Shown here: one piece after another, positions 50,162 to 62,007 of the stretch
How the letters are laid out: the number at the start of each line of letters is the position of its first letter
Numbering within the stretch: the first letter of the stretch is position 1
Origin: Pagrus major
Taxonomy: Eukaryota; Chordata; Actinopteri; Spariformes; Sparidae
NCBI RefSeq assembly: GCF_040436345.1
Contig: NC_133233.1
Span: 10,311,381 to 10,375,380, forward strand
DNA: 64,000 bases
Direction of reading: 5' to 3'
Translations under genes and position numbers: made by a program
Notes under the pieces: model-generated
Databases searched by the model: none
The model's input: only the letters and a program-made list of their open reading frames with translations
Told to the model about the DNA's origin: nothing

Positions 50162-50288
50162 AAAAGAGACTTGGGAGAGAGTTTTGGTTTTTAAAAACTT
50201 ATCTTGGGATAGTTTTACTTGGGTTAAAAGTGATAAATTATTGATTTTATCCAATGTGTCTTGCTATGTATCTGTTTTTCTGGTTTTT

Positions 50289-50294
50289 AATAAA
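50289..50294 (+). terminator. Kinesin polyadenylation signal
   Basis: AATAAA lies about 130 nt after the TGA stop at 50159-50161, preceded by a T-rich stretch. Confidence 0.7.
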
Positions 50295-51288
50295 ATGTAA
50301 TTACTCAAACTTCTAGGCCTGAAGTAATTTATCTTTTTTATTGACAATATTAGTTCCTCTGTTTTTATATATTAAGCATCACTAGTATGATGTCATTTCA
50401 TGGTCACAGCACATGCACATATGATTTCTTTTCTTATAGTGTGCCGTTTCCCCCACATAGAAACCTTTTTATACATGCATACATACACTGCTATAGACAT
50501 GTCACGGCAGGGAATTCATGCTTAGAAAGCGCTGAACCTTAAATCAACCTGGTCAAATGAGGCCATCCATTATCTAGAGCCTAAGGGGAAGTAAACCACC
50601 AAAGAGCCTGATGGGACAAAGAAACCATCTATAACTTTCAATTCCTTCAAAAGCATCACTATTTAATTAGCTTAATATTCCATCTATACAATCAATAAGT
50701 AAAATCCTTAATTCTAAATCAATGCAATATAAAAACCCTGATATTTCCACTGTCAATGAAATACTTATGTATCATATTGTCTTTTACAGTAGAGTGAATG
50801 ATCCAGTGTGGTGTGCGTGAGGTGACAGAGCGCAGCCTCCTCTCAGTTAGTGAAAGGACCATTGTGGCAGGGACAGCCAGCTGCTCTTCTATCTCTCTGC
50901 TCTCAGTGATGGTTAATGAGATTAGCTGTTCGTCTTAGCCTGCGTCAGTCCAAAGGGGTCAATCACAGGATTAGCACCTTGCTTAAGAGTTACATCAGTT
51001 TATTACACTTTTTTTCTTCTTTCCTTTGACTCGCCCACCTCTGGCTCTTTTTGGGCCCATTTTTTTTTAGCATCCAAAGCATGTTTGGTACCTGTCATTT
51101 AGTAATTGGAGTGGAATATTGCGGTGCATCGTGCGGCTGTGGGAATGAGTCTGTCTCAACCCTCAGCCATTGAATGAAGCATCCTACAGGGGAAGAAGAG
51201 GAGCAGCCGCAGCCAGAGAAGTGAAGGGCTGCTGGGCCAAAATCTTGCCTGCTGTGGCAGAGTCTGAGACTCTGGACAAGTCATCCTC
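50295..51288. other. Intergenic/promoter and leader region of rgs9bp
   Basis: No coding sequence is seen other than two short upstream reading frames near 51145-51224. The promoter is not identifiable by motif. Confidence 0.45.
51145..51224 (+). promoter_or_regulatory. Two overlapping upstream ORFs before rgs9bp
   Basis: ATG at 51145 opens 10 codons ending in TGA at 51175-51177. A second ATG at 51174 overlaps that stop (ATGA) and runs 16 codons, rich in Glu, Pro and Gln, to TGA at 51222-51224. Both lie within 150 nt upstream of the rgs9bp ATG, so they would be in the leader if transcription starts above 51145, which is not shown. Confidence 0.35.
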
Positions 51289-54200
51289 ATGCCACTTGTA
51301 AATAACAAAGTGGGCGATGATGGCACAGTTGGCACAGACAAGGCTTTGGCTGATGGGAAGGCTCTGGTGGACTCTTTGATGAAGGTAAGATGCTCCTGGT
51401 TTTTACAGTTTTTACTTCAATGTCTATTAAGGACACAGACTGCTGTGGTGTACTGCTGTATTGGCATGTTTACAACAGTAGTTTCAGTTTGCTGCTTTAC
51501 AATTGGATAAGCAGGTGCAGGTTGTCATCTAATACATAAATTGAATGTCAGTACACCTTTCAATCAATTATGCAATGTTACTGCATAAGAGTGGAAAATT
51601 GTTATTTGATGTGTTTTGCATCAGCAATTATACCGTCTTCACTATATTCTTTTTTTAAACTCTAATGTCAGTATTTTACAGACTAAACAAACACAAGACA
51701 TCTAAGCATTGTTTTTCCCCCGTGGCCAAAAAAGCACTCTCACTGAAAAGAATTTCTTGGTCCACTGCATCTTCGTGACCCTTCTATTATGTGTTGGAAA
51801 ATGCAGAGGCCATGCCAAACATTTTTTTCCCTCAGTTATTGGCATGTATTTACTACAGTGTTTTATCAGGAAACAGCGTGTGGGTAATCTATATCATTTT
51901 TGCACATTTTTGCTCTACGTTTGGTCACTGAATATTTGTTTAATATGCAGACAATACAATTTTTGGTGCAAACAGCATGCAAGTTCCAGTTATGCAGACC
52001 TTTTTAGCACTTCTTGCAAATTTACTTTAAGAATGACCAGGTATTGCCATATGATGGATTATTATTATTATTGAAATTAATTTCATTAATTCCCCAGAGA
52101 AATTTGAGCATCATAGCAGCAGTTTAACACATTGATAACACATGAGAAACCTTCGTAATAAATGAAAGACTACTGTACACATTTAGTATGCCACTGCAGT
52201 GCAACATGATAGAGATAAGCATGCTTTGTTAATGTGGCAAGAAATATACTAGGGTTCTGATTACACAAGCAAAACAAATTATATAGCATACTCAGTAATA
52301 ATTGTGTTCCCTTCTTTCATCTGTCGACGCTCTGAGAGCACAAGGTTGTTTTGGCTTAACTAGAAATAGATCAATGATAATGAGATTATTAGTAATATTT
52401 TTCATTGGAACCACTCCTGCTAATCCTCCAGTGCGAGGCTAATGCCTATTAATAAACCATTATGTTACCGTATGATGATTTAGATCACAAAACTGGATGT
52501 GACTCATTTTGCACATTTCACAGTTACTGTTTCAGCTTTAGATTACATACAGTATGGTTATTTATCAAAACTGTGTCTTACCCATCTTAAAGGATAAGTT
52601 CACCCAAAAATACAAATTTAGTCATTATCTACTCACCCCCATGCCAATGGAAAGTTGGGTGAAGTTTGGTAATCCACAAAAGATTTCTGCATTGCAGCAT
52701 TCTGCTAAACAATTGAAGTAGCTGGATACAAAAAACACAGAAAAGAAACAATTCATTTCTTTAATGGAGCACTGATGTTTAAAATGCATATTAACTCTAA
52801 GCAACTCCAAAGGTGTCTTGGATGGCAGCACACAGCTTCATATTGTAATTGGCACAATTACATTGCTTGTATTTCTTCGTCCTCGTACAGGTGGTGGCAT
52901 GTTACCGGCACTTGGCCTCATGTGTTGGTGGGTGCACAGACAGCTTGCAGTTGCGGGATGAGCTGCGACAAACGAGAGAAAAGGCCCAAAAGTTGGCCGT
53001 GGCCATCTGTCATCATCTGACCTCACATCTCCGAGACAAGAGCCTGCCTGAGGAGCAGCGTAAGGAGATGGAGCTCCTATGGGTGGCCTTCTCCTCCAGC
53101 CTGGAGCTCCTCCATGTTGACATGTGCAAAGTTTTCAATGTGGCTGACATCTTCTCTCTGGCCAACAGTCATACCCTGGTGCAAACAGGCCTACAAGGTA
53201 AATTTCAGCCCCATAGCTCTTATTAGTTTAGCCTAGGAAAAAGTTCTGGAGGTAGTACAGCATATATAATTGCACTACTCCATCTCCATAGTCTTTTCAG
53301 AGATTGAGTGTGAATAGGACTGTGATGTCTTTCTTTGATTCACTGAAATGACATACGATAGCAACCTCCCATATTACCATAAACAATAACTAAAATTTCA
53401 GGAGGAGCACTGATTGTAAGTCAGTTGCTCTTCTGATGATTAAAATAAGTTGAAGTTAGGACAAAAAAGACAGGCTGCTTTTTAATAATTCGACAATTAG
53501 TTCACTTTCAATGATAACGGTGGCTGTGTTGAGCTAGAGCTTCTCAGACACTACTGGTGAGGATCTCTATTGTTGATATGCTGCCTCTCGTGCACTTTCT
53601 CTGCTCTCTAGCATTTGAAGAGTTACTCTGATTAGCCTGAGGGGGAACACAACATCACTTCTTTGTGCGTGCACATCTCAAGTGGCATTTCCAGTAGAAC
53701 CTTTGTCATCTGAGTAGTGCTGTCAGTAGTCGTGCTTTCATTGCAGTATTCAGTAACCTATACAGCCAGTTTTGAAACCTATTTTAAAAAACTACTATAA
53801 AAACACCACCTATTATTAATTATTAAGTCTTTCACTGCTGGAAAGTTGACATATACACTCAGTTGCCAGTTTATTAGGTATGCCTAGCGAAATAATGCAG
53901 TCTAATACAACAGAAAATGAACATAGTAACCTTCACGATGGGAGGATTTATCAAAGGACTGTTACAGCCAGTCCTATGTTGTCTGTAGGGACAATATTTA
54001 CTGTGACAACTAGTATTAGTCTGTTAAAGTTGGATGATCTTGCAGCTCCAAGTCATATGATTCCCCTCCAAAGAGTGACCACTGCAACAGACTTTAATTT
54101 ATTAGGTACACAAAATGTATTCATGTTTATCAGTGCTGCCATCTGTTAAAGTTGACTTGGTATGTGGACGGGGACTTTACTACGTTTCTGTTATTTCTGT

Positions 54201-55224
54201 GCCTTGTGTGCTTTCCAGCACCATTTAAATCCATGAACAGTGTCTGCAGGTCCTTAAAATGACTTAAATCTCTTAAGTCACTATAATCTTTCAAGGTTTT
54301 AAGTGTCACATTTTATATAATTTTATTTAATTTCGTTTGTCCATCTCCTAATTTCTTTTTTCAACATGAGTCAAACTCTTCAGCGTCAAAGTCCACATTT
54401 CTGATTATAGAAATCTTTAAACTTACCACGACTGTACTTACCTGCAATGCTTGAATAAGAAAAAGATAATTTGTCCAAAACTTAGTCTTAAATATGGCTA
54501 ATAATTATCTTGAAATGGGCCTCTATAACATTAAATTTAAGTTTCTGATACCTGTAGAACAGAGCTTCACTTCTTTGATCTTCTTAATACTCACTACTAT
54601 TTATATAATATAATAGCTCTATAAGCTCTATTATATGTTATAAAAGCAGTGCGTAAATGATGAATATAACCCACTCATTCCCTTTAAACATACTGTACTC
54701 TGGTGCAGCCTAAACAAGCTGAGTCCTTTATGAAAACTTAGAATAATGTTTCAGCTTTCAGAGCTTTGTCTCTTCGGTTTACAAATGAAAAAGCCTCAGT
54801 ATAAAAAGTTTTCTCAAGATGATCTAATTTTTATTTTGTTAACACAGGAGGAGGCAGTGAGGTTGCAGCTCGGGCGCTCAGCCTGCCGGACCTGAACCAA
54901 ACTCCAAGCCAGACCCTCCCTGCTAGCCTAGAGAGCCAGGAGCACAGCACCATGGAGCAGGAGATCAGCCAAATCGACCACATGATCGACGACATGGAGA
55001 TGAAAGTCAACGTGCTGCGCTGGATGGTGGAGCCCCACGGGCCGCAGTATGCAGACCCTCTGAGCAGCGCTGACAGCACCTCCCTGGCTATGCTCTCTGT
55101 GGATGAGGAGCAGCCTGGACACCAGTCTCTATGCCAGCGCAATCAAATCTGTGTGCTCTTATTGCTGTTTTGTGTTGTTTTGTTGGCAGCCACTTTATCT
55201 GTTTCTGTTGTGATTTTCTCATGA
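51289..55224 (+). CDS. rgs9bp: Regulator of G-protein signalling 9-binding protein (R9AP)
   Basis: R9AP anchors the RGS9-1/Gbeta5 complex to photoreceptor disc membranes and speeds transducin shut-off. There are three coding exons: 51289-51384, 52891-53197 and 54848-55224, closing in phase at 780 nt and 259 residues (human has 235). Family text includes ACYRHLASCVGG, LRQTREKAQKLAV, LWVAFSSSLELLHVDMCK, GGGSEVAARALSLPDL, MIDDMEMKVNVLRW and a C-terminal hydrophobic anchor of about 25 residues (ICVLLLLFCVVLLAATLSVS) that ends four codons before the stop. It is therefore a tail-anchored protein with an N-terminal helical bundle of SNARE-like organisation. The N-terminal 30 residues are poorly conserved; the start is the first Met in frame that joins the exon. 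A polyadenylation signal AATAAA lies at 55473. Confidence 0.93.
52589..52810. mobile_element. Non-autonomous element, AAGGATAAGTTCACCCAAA-type, upstream of rgs9bp exon 2
   Basis: The left end is AAGGATAAGTTCACCCAAA. The interior has GTCATTATCTACTCACCCC, GGGTGAAGTTTGGTAATCC and GCATTCTGCTAAACAATTGA, which follow the well-known teleost repeat. The right end is lost about 80 bp before the exon 2 acceptor at 52890. Confidence 0.65.
53855..54110. mobile_element. Short DNA transposon remnant, ACACTCAGTTGCCAGTTTATT-type
   Basis: The left end ACACTCAGTTGCCAGTTTAT plus TAGGTA, and interior GCAGTCTAATACAACAG and GGACTGTTACAGCCAG, match a common fish repeat whose ends are ACTGGCCACTTTATTAGGTAC-like. 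The right end is a partial ATTAGGTACA. It lies in rgs9bp intron 2. Confidence 0.6.
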
Positions 55225-55472
55225 GCGAAACCTTAATTTTATTTTTTTTCTGTAAAACCTCAGCAATACTCAATAACACTGTAAAAAAACAAAGACAACA
55301 AGTAGTTTTATCTTTCCAAAAATTGTTACATTTTGTAATAGCAGTTAAAATATTTACTAGTGCATAAGATCATTTGTCTAATAACAAATCTGGATGAAAA
55401 CCAGTTTGCCATTTATTGCAGTGAATCCAAAGCTGCCATATTCTTTGACCTATCTTTATTGAACAGAGTGAC

Positions 55473-55478
55473 AATAAA
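55473..55478 (+). terminator. rgs9bp polyadenylation signal
   Basis: AATAAA lies about 250 nt after the rgs9bp stop. It is the first good signal downstream. Confidence 0.55.
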
Positions 55479-55520
55479 AACACATGGTTGCCAGTTACAA
55501 CTAAGAAAAAAAAATAACAA

Positions 55521-55752
55521 TAGCCCCTTTTCCATCAACAGAGAACCAGTTCTGTTCTGATTGGTGCACCGAAGTTTAAACTGCTCTGAGCATTTCGACC
55601 TGCTTTAAATTGATTAGAAACCCAAAAAGTTTGTTTTCAGCTGGTTCTGCTCAGAACTGGTGGAAACTGGTTTGGTAGATAGCACCGTGGTTCCAAGAAT
55701 CTTGAATGAAACTGGTTCAAGAACCAGAGCTAATTTGGTGGAAAGGGGGCTA
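55521..55752. mobile_element. hAT-like MITE with TAGCCCCTTTTCCA ends
   Basis: The left end TAGCCCCTTTTCCATCAA and the right end TTGGTGGAAAGGGGGCTA form an 18-bp terminal inverted repeat with two mismatches, around 232 bp. Inside, GAACCAG/CTGGTTC motifs repeat in both orientations, giving an almost continuous fold-back. It is non-coding and near intact. Confidence 0.75.
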
Positions 55753-57704
55753 ATATAGGACAGGTGGTTGACTTTTACTTACTCTACTGTAAAAAGATAG
55801 AGCTTATATTTTCCCTTTGTTCAGTACAGTATGTTCTCCTGACTAGTCAGAAAGACATTTCCTCACGATATTCCTTGTTGCCATCGAGAAGACATAGGTG
55901 CTGATGCTTTGTAGTTGATATGCTGTAATAAGAACATTCACCTCCAATGACTGAGGCGTTTTTTTTTTTATTCATTTCATTGTTACTTATTGTGTATATA
56001 ATCTGTGCTGTAGAGAACTGACAACGTATAGTTATGCATTATAAAAGTTATCAACTTTGATATGACACTGTTTTGTACTCCATTCATTTTTATTTTTCAG
56101 CATCTTGGTAAAAGCACTAAATCTTTGTATGCAAAGCAACAGGAAAACGTGCAGAATCTAACTTTCAAACAGGATAATACAGTTAGAGTCTATGAAAATC
56201 TGTAAGGCTTTTATGGCTTTTTCAAATACTGTATAAATGTGGGTCATGCCCGAGAGGGTTACTGGCATGCTGAGCCGGTCTATCTAGCTTGAAAATACAA
56301 CTTGTAAAGTCATCCCCTTCCTCCCAAACTAAAAAACATGCAAAGTACCGCATAGGATCCATCTGCAAGCTGACAACACACTCTAAATATATAAACTTTA
56401 AAACGTTAACATAAAGACGAGTTAATGTTGATGACCTCACAACGGTTATGTATGCTTCCAAAACAGACAAAACTGTGCAGCATTAAAGTAAAACCAAACC
56501 CTTAGTACGCTTTTGTTTTTTAAAAACATTAAAATGAATAATGCAGAAGGCTTGAATGAGGGCAACTGCCGACTGTATATTCTATATAGATGACTTTTAA
56601 TTAATTTATTTCATTTTCTGATGATCACAAGAAAAATACAGTATTGTGATCTTGACATAAGCTGCTTGACAGTCACTGAACATCTCAAGTAATAACTTAC
56701 TATGGTATACAAATAGATATTGCATCACAACAGATTATAACAAATTGCTAAACTGATCACATTTGAATTTGAAATGTTGTACCTCTGTAATTTTCAAAGA
56801 ACTCCACCAAAAGATTCCTGCTTTAGAAGTCATACATGTATTAAAAAGTCATTCAGATTATTATTTTTTTTGGCTGATTCTCAAATTTTGCTAGAATAAG
56901 TCGTTAAAGTTGTTTTACTTGCTGGTTTAATATCTAGAGGTATCAGTGGTAGAAGGTAACTATGTACATTTATTCAAGTAATGTAATTAAGTACAGTTTT
57001 GAATTGCTTGTACTTTACTTGAGTATTTTCATTTTCTGCTACTTTATACTTCTACTTTCCTTTATTCAGAGGCATATGTTGTACTTTTGACTCCACTACA
57101 TTTATTTGACAACTTTATTACTAGTTACTCTGCAGAATTACATGATTTAATAATACAAAATATAATCAAAAATATAAATAATAAGCAAATAAAATCATTA
57201 TGTAATATTATAGACAAAGATATGTATTGATCACCTAGAGGAAATTGACACCACCTTTACCAGATTTAACATTAAAGTAATGAACCCATTAATGCATCAG
57301 TAACTGTAATCCTATTGTATTCATTATTCTGAAATATGCCATTCTGCATATTTACTTTTGGTACTTTAAGAATATTTTAAAGCTAATACTTTTACATAAG
57401 TAAACATGTAAATGCATGGCTCTTACTGGTAACAAAGTATTTCTACTCTGTGGCATTACTACTTTTACTTAAGTACAAAATCTGAGAAGTAGGTAGCCTA
57501 CTACATGAGCAGTTGTGACACAGGTAAGCTTTATTTTGAAATATACAACCGGAAGTTTATGAGTTTCACGTTTCAATCTGTGCCTCTTTCTCATTGTGTC
57601 AAACTTGATGGTCGGGCGGGGGCAGAGACTGGGTGAAAAGTTGCTATGCTGCCGGTAACATTGTCAGGATTTCACCAGACTGAAGTACAGCTGCTGCTGT
57701 AACA
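55753..57704. other. Intergenic interval rgs9bp to mcur1
   Basis: No gene is seen. The interval contains a hAT-like repeat (56944-57490), and the mcur1 promoter must lie in its last few hundred bases, without a clear TATA box. Confidence 0.5.
56944..57490. mobile_element. Non-autonomous hAT-like element, CAGTGGTGGAA-type (copy 3)
   Basis: The left end is CAGTGGTAGAAGGTAACTA. The interior TACTTGAGTATTTTCATTTT, CTGCTACTTTATACTTCTAC and ATTTATTTGACAACTTTA is textbook for this family. The right part ACTTAAGTACAAAATCTGAG reaches almost to the missing CCACCACTG end. It ends about 215 bp upstream of the mcur1 ATG. Confidence 0.75.
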
Positions 57705-60700
57705 ATGGTGCTTAAACAGTGTCATTCGCGATTGAAAGTTTTTCGAGTCAACCATGGAGAAAGGTGGTATGACCTCTCTTTTAATCACGCGTGTGTCCGG
57801 TGTATCTTCTTCACTACACCCTTCAACGATTTGAAGCTGCAATGGAGAAGGAGACGAGCTCCTGGACTGAACTTACAGCCTAAGCATCTGTCTGCAGTGA
57901 CACAGGTGTCCGCAAGAGGTAACGTCTTATGGTCTCCTAACTAATATGGCATCTAGTTTCATGACAAACGTCAAATAACCACTGTTAGCCCCAGTGTGTG
58001 CATGAATGCAGTGACGCAGCTCCTTTGTGTCACAAGTGAAAGGTAATTATTTCTTGTGTAAACAGGTGTGTGCCCTCTGGAGTCTGGTGACACTCTTAAT
58101 CCATCAGAAATGAGCTGTCATACACAGTAACTGTCTGCATGAGGTCATTTGATGTGTCTCTTTTATGAATGTCAACATAAAAGTCCTCTTCAGAAACTCT
58201 TAATTTAGGGCTTTCTTGTATCTCTGCCATCGATAAATTAATTCATCAGCTGTTGAATTCAGTGGTTGTTGTTCCGAACATCTGCTCACTAATACAGTTC
58301 TTTGTACCTCTGCGCTTGGTGTTAAATGAAACCAGACCCTGATGCTAAATGTTTTCAATAGAAACCTTTGCCCACATCTCACACTGTATTCACAAAACAT
58401 GGCCTCCCATTCTTCCAGGTGTGTTGCCACCATAGTGTTATTGAATTTGAATGTTTGATGTAGTTAACTATCTATAAGTTGTTTATATAGTTGACATTTG
58501 TGAATTTGGTTCAACCTTTCTTTACCCACACGCTTATCCTGATTATTGTTGTTGTAATGGACATTATTTCAGAAGTTTTAGTTTTCCACCTTTGAATTGT
58601 CCAGAACGCAACAGAGCCAAGAGCTCCAGTTAGCAGCAGGTAGAGGTTACTCAGGTGATATACTGCAGTATGAATTCAACGGGTGATCAATTCTTACATG
58701 GTGCACCTTTTATGACAGGGGAAAAATATATATTGATCATGGTTGTGTTTAGTTTGTTTCAACAGCAAAAGAAGTGACTGGTGGAAACCATTGTATAGCA
58801 TTATAGAAAAATAATAACATTAAAAGTTACATAAAATATGCATCGCTAAACAGCTGTTTACTTGCACAACCATCAGTTCCTTCATATACGAGCAAATTAA
58901 TACTTTGTCCTTTAAACTATTTGTACGAGTTTTAAATCCTGTAATGTGCCCGATAAAGGTCCATGACTGAAACATTGTACTGTATCTGTATTAAACACTG
59001 CTGGAGTTTCTTTTGCAGCTCTTATTAATGCTAAATATCAAGTAAGGGCTATACAAGTATATGTAAGTTATTATAAACATGAGCTCCATAATATGAAAGA
59101 TAATTACTATTTGTAAGTAAACATATAACCCATACATGAATACAATATGTACAGTTTGAAAGAGTGAAGTATTAGTTACATGTAAAGCAGAAATGTTTAC
59201 AGTTAGAAACATTATTCACAAATATACATTATATGAACATTTTTACTTTGATTCTTTAATATGTGCATATATGTTGTGGCATAAAGATTTATCTTTACAA
59301 ATATATATATATATATTTTAATATTGAAGTAATTGCTGACAGCATACGTAGAGAATGTGCCATTTATATTAAATGCTGTGTCTTCACACAAGTTTGAAGA
59401 CAAAAGTTACATAAATATAGAAAATTGTGTTAAAATATGCAATGAATTACAGTATATATTTCAAAATAAGAATGGAAGGGAAAAGTACATTTCCAGGTGA
59501 TGTTTAATCTCTTCTCCTTAATGGTTTCAGAGCTGAGTACCTCCATCAGAGCCCTCCAGTATGATCTGGACCCAATACCAAAGTCTGAAGGCGGGAAGCG
59601 TTTTTTTGATACACATGCGGTGGTACGACTCTTTGAGGAAAATGGTTCGGCTTCTTTTGTTACTTCAACAAGTACCAATAAACAATATCACTCTGCTTTG
59701 TTAAGACGCTGTTGATTTTCCTATTAAATAATGATTTTCCATGAACAGGCTTCACTACTCAGCAAGCTGAGGTGTTGGTTAAAATACTGGTTAGGATGAC
59801 GAACTCTAACATGGATGTCATCTATGCTGAAATGGTAACCAAAGTGCAGCAGGTGAGGATCTTGTACATTTACTGTAAGCACTATGTCAGCACCTGTTTG
59901 TTTCTTCTCTGTGTATCACCTGAAGGCTGTGCCTCTAGTCCCGTAAAGGTCACTTTGTGTATATCCTCCACTGCACATTCATTGAACATGTCAAAGCATT
60001 TCAATAGCAGTGCATTGAACTAATCAACAATAATATGATCATACGTTTGAATTTGATGTAGTGTGATTTGAGGATTCTTGTATTAATTGTGCTGATTGTA
60101 GCTCAGTATTTATACAGTGTTGAGACTGACATTGCAATGTAGGCAGAGGGTTAGGGTTAGTGGATCAATCAAGGATCACTTTATTTAATTTTCCACCACT
60201 GGATGTTTAGATCAACAACTTCTATGCTATATTGTTAAAAAACTATCACTTTCGGATCTTAGTGACAGGTGTATAGGACCAAAAAAACGTTTTGTCTTAT
60301 TATAGCCTATTTGTGTCCAGGTGAGTAATTTGCTTTGCAGTACTAAGTTTTTCTTATTAACTTTTGTAATGTTTATTTGATTCTGGCAGGAGATCATGCT
60401 GCAGCGTGTGATGTCTCAAATAGCAGCTGTAAAGAAAGACATGATAATCCTTGAGAAGAGCGAGTTCTCTGCTTTACTGGCAGAAAGTGAGGTAAGTGTC
60501 CATGGTCCCTGAATTCACATTCATGTTGTTCTGTTTTTGATTCATATTACTAAAGATTTTCAATATTTTTAATATTTCTCCCAGAAACTCAAGACCCAGT
60601 TATTGCAGCTCAAGATCCAACTGGCTGTAAGTTATTCCTTTTTACTCAAAACAGTTTACGTCCAAGTTTTCATGATATAAGTAATTATTTAGATTTGTAA

Positions 60701-62007
60701 TTGAATGACATAGATTTATTTGTGTATCTCCGTTGCAGGATGTCATGAATAAAGTGCGCTCAGACACTATTTTGGACATGAATTTGGAGAAAAGCCGTGT
60801 AAAAGAATTGGTAAGTGTTTGAGGAAATTAAATGGATGTAATTTGGTCTTTTTTCATGTTGACTTAAATTTGATGACTTATTGTTGAAACATAATGTTTT
60901 GAAATGATATCTTTTACCAACCCTGTTTCTCATTGAATGCAACACACTATTATTGCAGCTGTCAGTATGTAAACATGCTGAATGACAAGAATAATGCAAT
61001 CTTGATCCTAGCAGATCAGTGATGTTTGAAATGTATTGTTCTATAGACCGGTGGGACAGGAAGACTACAAGAAACGTGAACCTGACAGGTCATGACTTGT
61101 GTTTCTTTCTCTAAATAAAACATAATTTGTCATTTTCAGAAAGCAGAGCATGAGAAGAAGCTTCTAGAAACACGAACTGATATTATGGAAATGGTTTGTA
61201 TTTGTGCAGTACACCTACACCTATGATAGTCTACATAATGTACAATCACAGGATAAACTGTGAAACAGTAGATAGTGTCAGGTATAGGTGTAACAAGTGT
61301 TCTTTTAGATGAACGTGATAGTCGTATCATTATACTGCTCCTTACATTAAATATGCTTTATTAAAGTACAGCAAGAAGCGCAATACAGTACCAGTCATAA
61401 ACTTCTAATAATGGCTGTAACTGATTGCTTTAAATGAAAAGCAGTTTTTCCCACTATCAGTCCATAAAAGCTATTACACTGTGTGTTACAAATATTTGGT
61501 AGGTCTTGGTGAGACTTATAGATCTTTAATGTCTGACTGTGTCTAATTGCCTTTTTTACAGACTGCAGAGCAAGAGCGTCATTTAACTCAGACCAACATG
61601 AAGATAGACACTGAAGTGGCCGGTTTGAAAACCATGTTAGAGTCTCATAAGCTGGATACTATAAAATACCTTGCAGGTAGGACATGGCATGGGTAGAATA
61701 AGCATTCATAGCCTTGAACTCAAATAATAACATTCAATTGAACTCAATAACACAACTGATGCAGTTCGAAAATTAAAGCATCATTCATTTCAGATGTATT
61801 TAATAGATTAAAGTCCTAATTTGTTAAACGTAAATCGTCAAGAAACTGGATTTTCAACTATCCAAAAGTAGTTGCCAAACACTTTGCTGATGATAAATGA
61901 AATAATAAGTCCAGTATATTAATGATTGACCTACGTTTTTCTCTCTTTTAGGTTCAGTGTTCACCTGTCTCACTGTGGTCTTGGGTTTCTATCGTATTTG
62001 GATGTAA
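57705..62007 (+). CDS. mcur1: Mitochondrial calcium uniporter regulator 1 (CCDC90A)
   Basis: MCUR1 is an inner-mitochondrial-membrane coiled-coil protein that promotes assembly of the calcium uniporter. There are nine coding exons: 57705-57918, 59531-59644, 59749-59852, 60390-60491, 60585-60626, 60739-60810, 61140-61193, 61562-61676 and 61952-62007. The phases close at 873 nt and 290 residues (human has 359, mostly because of a longer N-terminus). The N-terminal 50 residues are basic and consistent with a mitochondrial presequence. The family core is THAVVRLFEENGFTTQQAE, VMSQIAAVKKDMIILEKSEF, NLEKSRVKEL, EVAGLKTMLESHKLDTIKYL and the C-terminal membrane segment GSVFTCLTVVLGFYRIWM. CCDC90B is the alternative, but VAGLKTMLESHKLD and the LEKSRVKEL stretch fit MCUR1 better. 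Confidence 0.92.

Noticed and set aside
60140-60165. GGGTTAGGGTTAG, telomere-like
   Set aside because: Only about two units are present, too short for an interstitial telomeric repeat.
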